NCBI GenBank assembly: GCA_019247605.1
Contig: JAFBAS010000169.1
Location: 1 to 36,718 of the forward strand
Length of the DNA stretch: 36,718 nt
Direction: 5' to 3'
DNA from: Hyphomicrobiales bacterium
GTDB lineage: Bacteria; Pseudomonadota; Alphaproteobacteria; Rhizobiales; Beijerinckiaceae
The notes under the pieces are model-generated. The model was given only the letters and a program-made list of their open reading frames with translations. It made no database searches and had not been told where the DNA came from. Within the stretch, counting starts at the first letter, position 1, and every line of letters starts with the position of its first letter. Positions 21,446 through 33,400 of the stretch are shown in pieces. The position numbers and the translations under genes were made by a program.

Positions 21446-24400
21446 TCAGCGGCAGAGGTTGGCGCGGGTGCGGCAGACCTCGAGGAAGCTCGAGTTGAAG
21501 CTGATGAGGGAGCCGAGCGGGTTGCCGTTCTCATCGAGCGAAGGCGCGGCCAGATTGGTCTTTATCCCCGAGCCGCCGCCCGTGCCGGTGAGCTCGATCA
21601 AAAGGCTCGCGAGCACCGGGTCCGTGAAGGATAGGACGGGCGTGCCGTTCCCCTGATTCATTTCGAACGGCACGGGCGGGAGCGAGTTGTTCGCCGCCGT
21701 CACGAGGAGCGTGCCCGGCACGAAGGTGATGTCGAAATTCGGCGAGCTCACGCCGCTTGCGAAAATCTCGAATCGTCCGGGCGAGCCCGCCGGTGCGTTC
21801 GTGGTGAAGCTCAGCATCCCCGAAAGCGCGCTCGGCCCGAGCCCTGACGGGAACGGCCCGAAGCTCGCCGAGAACTGAGGCTCGGGCGTGCCGATGACTT
21901 GCGTCGCGTTGTTCGCCGTGATCGTGAGCTGGGCGGGCGTGATCGTGCCCGTCGCGTTCACGACGGTGAGCGAGTAATTCGAGCCGCCATTGCCGTCATT
22001 CACCATGAGCGGCCCGAGCGCCATGGCCTGGCTTCCGGCATTCGCCGAAACGAAGCTTTCGGCAAGCCCGCTCACGCTGTCGCTCCCCTTGAGGCCAGAA
22101 ACCTGCGCGCTCACGGTCGAGCCCGTCGTGCCGTCGAAGACCTTGTTGCCCGAGACGGCCGTGATCGTGAGTTGCGCGGGCGTGATCGTGCCCGTCGCGT
22201 TCACGAAGGTGATGGCGTAATTGCCGCCGCCATTGCCGTCATTCACGAGGCCCGAAGCCGAAAGCGTGCTGCCGTTCTGGCCAAGCACATTCTTCGAGCC
22301 GTAGCTTTGCGTGAAGCTTGCGCTGTCGGAACCCTGGAGGCCCGTGACCTTCACGACGCCGCCCGAAGAGGTCGTGCCGTCATAGACCTTCGTGTCCGAA
22401 ACCGCGCTCACCGTGAGCTTCGCCTGTGTGATGACGAGGCCGCCGCCCGTGCCGAACTGGAACTGATAGCCGAAATCCGAGGCGAGCGTGCCTTGCGTCG
22501 CGCTGAAGGCGTAGGTGCCGACATTGCGGCCCATGCCTCCCGTTACGCCCGCCGTGCCGCTGACGGCATTCGGGTTCGTGCCGTCGCTTCCGACGAAGCC
22601 CGAGAAGCCGAAGGTCACGCCGTTTGCCGACGCGCTCTGTGTCGCGCCGTCATAGGTGACGGTGGTCGTGCTGGCGGCATTCGGCGTCACCGTCAGCGTC
22701 TCGCTCTGCGCGTAGACGAAGCGGTTGCCCGTATGCGCCGCATCGAAGCTTCCAGGGTTCTGGCTGAAGCTCGCGAAGCTCAAGCCGTAGAACGGGTTCG
22801 CTGAGAGGCCGCCCGCGCTCACATCGCCGACCGTCGACGTGAAGACGAGGAAACGCCCGCCCGAGCCGGTGCTGAGAGCGCTGGCGCCAGCATTGTTCGT
22901 GAAGGCCCCGCCCGAGGAGAGCACGATCGCGTCCCCTGTCGCCTGGCTCGAAACGCCCTGGGCCAGCGTGATCGCGCCGGTGTTGGTGATGTTCACGTCA
23001 CCCGTTGTCATGACGCCGATGCCACTCGCGCCGTTCGTGCCGAGCGTGAGCCCGCTCATGGCCGCGTCGATGAGCGTGATCGCGCCGGTATTGCCCAAGA
23101 GATCGCTGACGAGGTTCGTGGCATTCGTGAGCGTGTAGCTCGCGCCATTCCCCAAGAGCGAAAGATGTATGGCCTGAAGCGCGCCCGTTTGCGAGATCGT
23201 CGCATTGGCCGCCGTCTCGTCGAGCGTGACGGCGGCGGCCGTGATGGCGCCGAGCGTGTAGCTCGCATTCGCCGCCGTATAGCTCAACTTGCCGCCACCG
23301 AAGCCGAGGCTCGCCGCGAGCGAGCCGACCGTATTGCCGTTCGTCAGCGTGTAAGTGGTGTCTTTCGACGAGGCTCCATTGAGCGTGAGCGTGCCGGTGC
23401 CGAGATCGATGCTCGCGCCTGCCGCCTGCGAGATCACGGCGCCGGACGCGCTCTCGTTCAAGGTCACGGCGCCGGCCGTGATGTTGCCGAGCTTGTACGA
23501 CGAGCCCGTGATCCCTGACGTGGTGTCGTCGGTGTAGTTCAACGTGCCACCGCCGGCGCCGAGCGACGCGACGAGCATCCCAACCGTATTGCCGTTCGTG
23601 AGCGTGTAGGTGGTGCCGCTACCGCCATTCAGCGTGAGCGTGCCGTTCGTGCCGAGATTGATGCTCGTGCTCCCGCTTTGCGTGATCGAACCGGCGGACG
23701 CATTCTCGGTCAAGGTGACATTTCCGGCCGTGATGGCGCCGAGCGTGAACCCGCCCTTCGTGTTGTCAGTGTAATTCACCGTGCCGTTCCCGGCCCCGAG
23801 GCTCGCCGTGAGCGTGCCGACCGAGTTCGCCGTATTGGTGAGCTCGAAATCGCTCGTGCTTGAGCCTGTGAGCGAAAGCATATGGGTTTGGATCGCGGCG
23901 CTTTGCGTCACCGTGCCGGTGCTGTTGAGCGTCACCGAACCCGCGCCGACGATACCGGAGGTGTTTGAGATCGTTCCGATCGAGAACCCGCCATTGTCGG
24001 TGAAGCTTAGCTTGGTGATTTGAAATGCCGCCAGGGTGCCGACGGAGTTTGCATTGGTCAGCGTATAGGTCTCGTTGCTACCAGCATTAGCGTTTAGCAG
24101 GAGATCGTTTGCTACAATACTGCTGCCGGAAGCCTGCGTGATCGTGCTACCGACGGCGTTCTCCTGCAAGATAACCTCGCCGGCAGTGATGTTGCCGAGG
24201 ACGATTCCAGGCGTGGAATTGAGGCTGGTTTCGACGAAGAGGAGCGTGCCGGTGCCGATGCCGCCGGTGCTGGTGCCGAGATTCGCGGTGAGCATTCCGA
24301 CCGAGTTACCGCTCAGATTGAAATCATAGCCAGCGGTGCCCGAGCTATCGCCGTTGAGCGTGAGGTTCGTCGCCTGGACGCTGGCATTATTGTCCTGCAC

Positions 24401-27400
24401 GATGAAAGTGTTACTCGCCACATCGTTGAGCGTGACGTTTCTCGCGGTGATGTTTTCGAGCGTATAGCCTGCTTGCCCGAAAATGTTGTTCCTCGATCTT
24501 CCGCTCGTGAAGCTCAGATCGCCGCCGCCGACACCGAGCGTCGCCGTGAGCATCCCGACATTATTGCCGTTCGCGGCGGTGAGCATGAAATCGGTGCCGG
24601 CTTGGCCCGTAAGCGTGAGCGCATTGGCGGTGATGATCGTGTTCGCCGCTTGTGAAACTGTCGCGGACGATGCCGTCTCGTTGAGGGTGACGGCATCGGC
24701 CGTGATGGCGCGGAGCGCGTAGCTCCCGCCCGCATCCGTGTAGCTCAAGGCGCTGCCCTGGCCCGCATTGCCGAGGCTCGCGATGAGCGTGCCGACCGAG
24801 TTGCCATTCGTGAGCGTGTATGTCGTGTCGTTCGAGGTCAAATTGCCGTTGAGCGCGAGCGTGCCGGCGTTGATGACGCTGCCGGCCGTTGTCGCTTGCG
24901 TGATTTTGGCGCCTGACGCGTTCTCGTTGAGCGTGACGCTGTCGGCCGTAATGGCGCCGAGCTTGTAGCTGCCGCTCGCATCCGTGTATCTCAAGGCGCT
25001 GCCGGCGCCTCGGCCGAGGCTCGCCGTGAGCGTGCCGACCGTGTTGCCGTTGGTGAGCGTGTAGGTGGTGTCGTTCGAGGTCGCATCGCCGTTGAGCGTG
25101 AGCGTGCCGGTGCCCAGATTGATGCTCGTGCTTGACGCTTGCGTGATTATGGCGCCCGACGCGGTCTCGCTGAAGGTCGCGCTTCCGGCCGTGATGGCGC
25201 CGAGCGTGAAAGTGCCCGCGGTGTTGTCGGTGTAGCTCAACGTGCCGGTGCCGAGGCTCGCCGTAAGCTTGCCGACGCTGTTGGCGCCGTTGAGCGTGAA
25301 AGTGCCTGAGCCTTCGAGATCGAGCGTGCCGGTGCCCGTGATGGCGTTCGTGCCTTCCGACACGCCTTTGCCGCTCGCGAGCTCGAGCGTCGTGGGGTTC
25401 GTGGTGGTCGGGATCGTGATGTTGCCGGCGATCGTGATGAGGCCCGACGCATGGCCTGTATCATCGCGCCCGATGATGATCGTGCCGGCGTTCACATTCG
25501 TCGGGATGCTCGAGATCGAGAGGCCCGAGGCCGCGGGCGTCGTGCCACCAAACTGGATCGTCGTGCCCCCGGTCGCGTTCGCCAATTGCAGCGTGCTCGC
25601 CGTCACGCCCGCGTTCAGCGTGATGCTGTTATCCGAGAAGAGCGAGGTCGCGCCCGTCGTGGTGATGCCGTTCGTGGTCACACCGCTCACTGGATCGGTG
25701 ACCGAGCCCACCGTGATCGTGTTCCCGGTGACGCTCACCGCGCCCGTATTCGCCGCGAGCGCGCCGATGATGCTCGCTGCGCTGCCGATCGTGTAGCTTG
25801 CGCCCGAGCCTTGGAGCAAAAGCCCTCCCACCTTGATGTCGCCGGAGGCTTGCAAGATCGTGGCGTTCGCGCCCGTCTCGTTGAGCGAGACCGTGTCCGC
25901 CGTGATGGCACCGAGCTTATAATTTCCGCTCGCATCCACAAAGCTCAGAGCGCTGCTGCCGCCTCGGCCGAGGTTCGCCGTGAGCGTGCCGACCTGATTG
26001 TTGCCGGTGAGCTGGAATTGCGTGTCGTTGCTGAAGCTATCGCCGTTGAGCGTGAGGCTCGCCGCGTTGATCCCCGTGCCGCTCATTTGCGAGACGATGA
26101 AGTTGCGGCCGACTTGTTGACGACTAGCATCCTCGCTGATCGTGACCGAGCCCGCCGTGATGTTTTGCAGCGTGAAGTTGCCGCCTAAACCGGCAAAGTC
26201 CGCGTAGTTCAGCGTGCCGCCGGCCGCGCTCGTCCCGAGAGTTGCGGTGAGTGCGCCGACCTCGTTTCCGACCGCAGTGAGCTCGAAATCGCTCGTGCTC
26301 GAGCCGGTGAGCGAAAGCGAATTGGCAACGATAAATCCAGGACTCACCACGTTTGATCCGACGGGAACTGCGGTCTGGGTCACCGTTCCGTTGCTGGTGA
26401 GCGTCACTTGCCCCGCGAAGATGCCCGAATCAAACGATCCAGGCAGGACGGTTTGGAAGGCAACTCCGATCGAGAAACCGCCATTATCGGTGAAGTTCAA
26501 ACTGCTTGTTCCACCCTGTCCGAGAAACGCCGCGATATTCGCGACCGAGTTACCGCTATTGGTGAGCGTGAATTTTGTGTCGGCGGACGGCGACCCCCTC
26601 AGTGTGAGATTCGTCGCCGTGATGGCGTTCGTTTGGGTGATCGAGGCGCCAGAAGCATTCTCTTGGAGCACCACGTTCCCGGCCGTAATGGTGCCGAGCG
26701 TGAAGCCTGGCGTGGCGTTCTGGCTAGTGTCCACATAGGTGAGCGAGCCGGTGCCGACGCCCGTACTCATGCCGGCAGCATTGCGCGTGCCGAGATTGGC
26801 GACGAGCGTGCCACCGACCGAGTTGGTGGCGAAGTTGAGATTGTAGTTCGTGTCGCCCGCCGAGGCGCCGTTGAGCGTGAGCGAGCCGCTCACATTGATC
26901 GCGCCGCCCTGCGAGATCGTAGCGCTCGAGGCCGTTTCGTTGAGCGTGACGCTATCGGCCGTGATGCCGGCGATCGAATAGCTGCCGGCATTCGTGAAGC
27001 TCAAGGCGCTGCCCGCCCCCGCATTGCCGAGGCTCGCCGAGAGGGTGCCGACCATGTTGGCGTTGGTGAGTATGAATTGCGTGTTGTTCGAGCCCGCCCC
27101 GTTGAGCGTCAGCGTGCCCGTGTTGATGACGCTGCCGGCCGTCGCCATCTGAGAGATCACGGACTGGGAGGAGGTGTTCGTGTTCTCAGTGAGGGTTACG
27201 CTCTTCGCCGTGATGGCGCCGAGCATGTATCCGGTCCCCGAGCTGTTATCGACGTAAGTGAGCGCGGCCGTGCCAAGGCCGCCATTGCTCGTGCCGAGAT
27301 TGGCCGTGAGATTCGCGGCCGCGCTGCCGACGGCGTCGACCGTGAAGGAAACGATGCCGGCGGCGTTGCCGTTGAGGGTGATCGAGGTCGCGGCGATGCC

Positions 27401-30400
27401 GGTGTTGCTTTGCTGCGAGACGCTCGCGGTGCCGCTTGTCGATTCGGTGAGCGTTACCGTCCCGGCCGTGATGTTGCCGAGCATGAAGCCGGCGGCCGTA
27501 TTGTCCACGTAAGTGAGCGTGCCCGTGCCGACACCACCCGTGCTCGTGCCGAGATTGGCCGTAAGCGTGCCGACCGTGTTGCCGGTGTTGGAAAGGTTGT
27601 AGCTCGTGTCGCCCGTCGTGGCGTTCCCGTTGAGCGTGAGCGTGCCACTCACGACGAGCGTGCCGGTTTGCGTCTGCGTAATCGTGGCCTTGGCCGCGGT
27701 CTCGCTGAGCGAAACGGCATCGGCCGTGATGGCGCCGAGCATGTAGCCGCCATTATTCGTGAAGCTCAAGGCGCTGCCCGACCCTGCATCGCCGAGGCCC
27801 GCGATGAGGGTGCCGACGGTGTTGCCGTTCGTCAGCGTGTAGGTCGTATTGTTCGTCGATGCGCCATTGAGCGTGAGCGTGCCGGAACCGAGATTGATGC
27901 TCGTATTCGCCGACTGCACGACCGTCGCGCCACTCCCCTTTTCGTTGAACGTCGCGCCACCCGCCGCGATATTGCCAAGCGTGAAGGTGCCCGACGTGTT
28001 GTCGGTGTAGCTCAACGTGCCGGTGCCGAGGCTCGCCGTGAGCATGCCGACGCTGTTTAAGCCATTGAGCGTGAACGTGCCGGCTCCCGCGAGCTGAAGC
28101 GTGGCGCCCGCGCCCGCACCCGTGATGGCGTTCATGCCTTCCGAGACGCCGCCATTGGTTTCGAGCTCGAGTGCCGTCGGGCTCGTGGTGACCGTATTCG
28201 TCGGGATCGTAATCTTGCCCGCGATCGTGATGAGGCCCGACGCATTCGCGTCATCGCGGCCGATGGTGATCGTGCCCGCATTCACATTCGTCGGAATGCT
28301 GCTGATCGTGAGATCGGAGGCCGGCGAGCTCGCGCCGCCGAAAGCGATGCTCTTGCCCTTTGTCGCGTTCGCCAATTGCAGCGAGCTCGCCGTCACGCCC
28401 GCATTGAGCGTGATGCTGTGGTCCGAGAAGAGCGAGGTCGCGCCCGTCGTGGTGATGCCGTTCGTGGTCACACCGCTCACCGGATCGGTGACCGAGCCCA
28501 CCGTGATCGTGTTCCCGGTGACCGTGACCGCGCCCGTATTCGCCGCGAGCGCGCCGATGGTGCTCGCCGCGCTGCCGAGCGTGTAGCTCGCGCCCGAGCC
28601 TTGAAGCAGAAGACCATTGACGCTGAGATTGCCGGAAGCTTGCGAGATCGTGGCGTTCGATGCCGTCGTGTTAAGCACGACGGTGCCGGCCGAGATCGCC
28701 CCCAAGGCGTAAGCGCTGTTGGCGGCCGTATAGCTCAGATTGGCGCCGCCCGTGCCACCGAGATTGGCCGCGAGCGTGCCGACAGTGTTGCCGTTGTTGA
28801 GCACGTAAGAGGTGCCGGTGCTCGTCACGCCATCGCTCGCGACGCCGTTGAGCGTGAGCGCGCCAGTGCCGAGATTGATGCTCGTGCCCGTCCCCTGGCT
28901 GACCGTATTGGGGCCGCTGGCGAAATCGCCCAAGGTCACGCTGCCGGCCATGATGTTGCCGAGCGTGTATCCGCCGACCGTCTGGTCGATGTAGCGCAAG
29001 GTGCCGCCGCCCGCACCGCCGAGACTGGCGGTGAGCGTCCCGACGCTGTTGATCGCTGTGGCGGTGTCGAGCGAATAAGTCGTGTCGCTCAAGCCGGTGA
29101 GCGTGAGCGTGCCGTTCGTTGCGGTGCTGATGGACCCGTTCGCCGCTTCCGATATCGTCGCCTTCGACCCCGTCTCATCAAGGGAGATGTTGTCGGCCGA
29201 GAGGCTTGCAACCGTGAAGCTGCCAGCATTCGTGAAGCTCAGGGAACTGCCCGATCCCGCATTACCGAGGCTCGCCGCGAGCGTGCCCACACTGTTGGCG
29301 TTGGTGAGCGTGAATTTCGTGTCGTTCGTCGAGGCGCCTTTGAGCGTGAGCGTGCCGGTGCCGAGATCAATCGTGGTGTTGGCCGCCTGCGTAATCGTGG
29401 CGTGGGCCGCCAATTCGCTCAGCGTCACCGTGCCCGCCGTGATCCCGCCGATCACGTATCCGAGGTTGGTGCTGTGATCGGTGAAGTTCAGCGTGCCGCC
29501 GCCGAGGCTCGCCGAGAGCGCGCTCACGGAATTGCCGGTGCTGGTGAGCTGGAAGTTGCCGCCGGCTCCCGAAAGGGAAAGCCCGGTATTCGCGCCTGTC
29601 CCGGTGCCGATATCGGCGCCTGCCGCTTGCATCACCGTGCCGGTGCTGCTCAAGCTCACGCTGTCGGCCGTGATGCCGCTTGGGCTCGGGCCAGCCGAAA
29701 CCGTTCCGATCGTGAAGCCGCCATTGTCGGCGAAATTCACGGCGCTCCCGGCACCAACCCTGTTGAGCTCCGCGGCCAACGTCGAGACGTTGTTGGCCCC
29801 GTCCGTGAGCTGGAAGTTGCCCGTGTTGCCGAGGAGTCCCAAAAGCAGGAGGCCGGTGCTCGCCCCCGTCCCGGTCGTGATGGCAGCGCTTTGCGTCACC
29901 GTTCCGGCGGTGTCGAGCCCAACCGTATCCGCCTTGAGGCCGACAATCCCGTTCGTGCCGGTGCCGATCGCGTAACCGCCATTGCTCGCGAAAGCGAAAA
30001 CGCTGCCGTTGCCGGTGCCGAGATCGGCCGCGACCGTAGTAACGGAATTGCCCGAGTTGGTGAGCGAAAAGATATCGCCATTGCCGGCCCCGACGCCCGC
30101 CCCCTTCAACGTGAGGGTGGTCGCGGAAATATGCGCGCCCGAGACCTGCGAGACAAAGGCGCCGCTGTTCAACTCGCTCAGCGTGACATCGGCTGCGGTG
30201 ATGTTGCCGAGCATGGGGTTGAAGCTCGCATCGGTGTAGCTCAAATTGCCCGTGCCGAGACTGGCCGTGAGCGTGCCGACACTGTTGCTGCCGCTCGTGA
30301 GCGAATAGCTGTCATTGCCGCCCGTCCCGCCGAGGGTGAGGGTCCCCACAGTGATGCTTCCCCCCGAGATCGTGGCGTTCGCCTGCAGCTCGTCGAGCTT

Positions 30401-33400
30401 GACGGCCCCGGCCGAAATGGGACCCACGGCGTAGCCCTTGGTGTTGTCGTCGACATAGCTCAAACTGCCGGCGATAAGGCTGGCGCCGAGCGTTCCGACC
30501 GTGTTGCCGGAATTGGTGAGCGTGTAGGTGACGCCGGCACCGGTCCCGGCTTCCAATGTGAGAATTCCCGAGGTGGTGATGCTGGCGTTGCTCGCCTGGC
30601 TCACCGTCGTGCCAGGGGTCGTCTCGAAGAAGGTGACATTGAGCCCCGTGACGTTGCCGAGCGTCAAGCTCGACGAATTGAAAAAATCCAAGGTGCCGTT
30701 GCTGCCAAGACTGGCCGTGAGCTGGCTTACCGAATTGCCGGTATTGGTGAGCTCGAAATCGCTGTTGCCGATGCCGGTGAGCGAAAGCGAGGACGCGGCG
30801 ATCGTTCCGGTCTCGATTACTCTGCCGCCGGTGAGCGTCACCGTGCCGGCCGTGATGTTGCCGAGCGTAAGGCTCGAGACGGCATCATCCTTGTAATTCA
30901 AGGTGCCGCCTGAGGCGCTCGTGCCGAGGCTCGCGGTGAGCGAGCCGGCGCTGTTGCCGGAACTCGTGAGCTCGAAATCGCTCGTGTTGGATCCAGCGAG
31001 CGAAAGGCTCGTGGACGTGATCGCGGCGCTTTGCGTCACCCTGCCGGTGCTCGAAAGATCGACCGTGTTCGCCGTGACGCCCGAGACGCCGGAGACGGTG
31101 CCGATCGCGAAGCCGCCATTGTCGGTGAAGCTCAACTCGCTCGGCGTGCCCGCGCCTCTGCCGGTGCCGGCGAGGTTGAGGTTCGCGGCGAGCGTGGTCA
31201 CCGAGTTTGCGGTGTTGGTGAGCATGAATGTCGGGTGCGCGTTGAGGCCGCCTTCGAGAAGGAGGTTCGTCGCCGTGATGGCGCTTGCCGCGGCCGCCCC
31301 TTGCGTGATCATGGCGCCGTCGGTGTCGCTCTCGAGCGTGACGGTGCTAGCGCTGATGCCGCCGACCGTAAATCCCGCCATACTCGTATAGCTCAGCGTG
31401 CCGGTTGTGCCGAGGCTTGCATTGATCGTGCCGGCGTTGTTCGCGCCCGTGAGCTGGAAATTGCCGGTGCCCTGAAGCGAGAGCGTGCCGACCGTGATCG
31501 TGTTCGTGCCTTCCGTGACGCCGGTGCCGCTTTCGAGCGTGAGCGTCGAGGTCGTCGGCAGCGAGATGTTGCTCGTGACGGTGATCTCGCCCGATGCATT
31601 CGCGTCGTCGCGGCCGATGGTGATCTGGTCCGACGTGATGTTCGAAAGGCTGGAGATCGTGAGAGTGGACGCCGGCGTGCTCGCGCCGCCGAAGGCGATC
31701 GTCGTGCCCGATGTCGCATTCGCCAATTGCACCGAAGCCGCGCTCACCGGCGCGCTGATGGTGATGCTATTGTCGGAGAAGAGCGCGGTCGCGCCTTGAG
31801 TGGTGATGCCCTTCGTCGTGGTCGAGCTCAACGGATCGGTGACCGAACCCACCGTGATCGCGGATGCCGTGACGCTGAGCGAGCCCGCATTCGCCGCGAG
31901 CGTGCCGATCGAGTTTCCGGCATTGCCGAGCGTATAGTTTCCGCTGGTGTTCAAGAGCACGAGGTTCGTCACCGAGATCGCGTCCGCGGTGTTCGCGCCT
32001 TGCGTCACCGTGCCGCCCGACGAAAGCGTCGCGGTGCCGGCCTGGATGCCGCCCGTGATGGTGAAGCCCGAGCTGTCGACGAAGCTCAAATTCCCGCTGC
32101 CGAGGCTGGCGGTGAAGATCCCGTTGACCGAGTTGCTCGTGTTGCTCAGCGCGAAGCTCGCCCCCGATCCGCCGAGCCCGAGATTCAACGCCTGGATTTT
32201 GTCCGTGGTGGCCGTGCCCTGCAACACCGAGCCTGTATCACTGAGGGCCACCGTGCTGGCCTGGATGCCGAAATTCGTGCCGCCCGCGATCGTGAAGCTT
32301 TTGGTGTCGACGAAGGTCAAATTCCCGCCGCCGAGGTCGGCGTTGAAATTTCCTGTGACCGCGTTCCCCGCATTGTCGAGGGTAAAGCTCGCAAGCCCTG
32401 CCTTGAGCGAAAGATTCGTCGCGGTGAGCGCGCCCGTCTGGGTCTGCGAGATCGTGGCGTTGGCCGCGGTCTCCTGGAGCACGACATTGTCGGCCTTGAT
32501 GGCGCCGAGCGTGAAGCCGCTACTGTTGTTGTCCACATATGTGAGCGTGCCCGTGCCGATGCCACCCGTGCTCGTGCCGAGGTTGGCGATGAGCGTGCCG
32601 ACCGTGTTGGTGTTCGCCCCACCGCCATTGTCGAGCGTGAAGGAAACGCTTCCGTCGGTGCTGCCGTTGAGCGTGAGGCTCGTCGCCTTCACGCCGTCGC
32701 CCGCTCCCTGCTTCACGGTGACGCTTGAGGCGAGCTCGGTGAGCGTCACGGTTCCGGCCGTGATGGAGCCTAGCGTGTACCCACCGGCCGTCCCCGCCGC
32801 CGCGTTCGCCGGCGTGTTGTCCACATAGGCGAGCGTGCCTGTGCCGACGCCGCCAGTGCTCGTGCCGAGATTGGCGATGAGCGTGCCGACCGAGTTCGTG
32901 TGTGCGCCCCCGCCATTGTCGAGCGTGTAAGTCGTATCGCCGCCGCTCGCCCCAATGAGCGTGAGGCTCGTCGCGACGAGGCTTGCGCCCATGGCTTGCG
33001 AGATCGTGGCACTGGAAGCATCCTCCTGGAGCGTCACCGTGCCGGCCGTGATATTGCCGAGCTTGAACGAGCCGTTGGTCGTGTCATCGGTGTAGCTCAA
33101 GGTGCCGCCGCCGAGGCTCGCCGTGAGCATGCCGACCGTATTGCCGTCGGTGAGCTCGTAATCGGTGCCCGTGATGCCCTTGAGATTGAGCGTCCCGGCG
33201 CCGAGAACGATCCCACCGCTCAGTTGCGTAACCGTGGCGGCCGCGGTTTCGTCGAGCGTCGCGCTGCCCGCCAGGATGTTGCGGAGCGAAAACGCACCGT
33301 TGTTCGTGAAGCTCAGGGTGCCGCCGCCAACGCCGAGATTCGCCACGAGCACGCCCACGCTGTTGGCGCTGTTATTGAGCGTGTAGGTGGTGTCGTTCAA

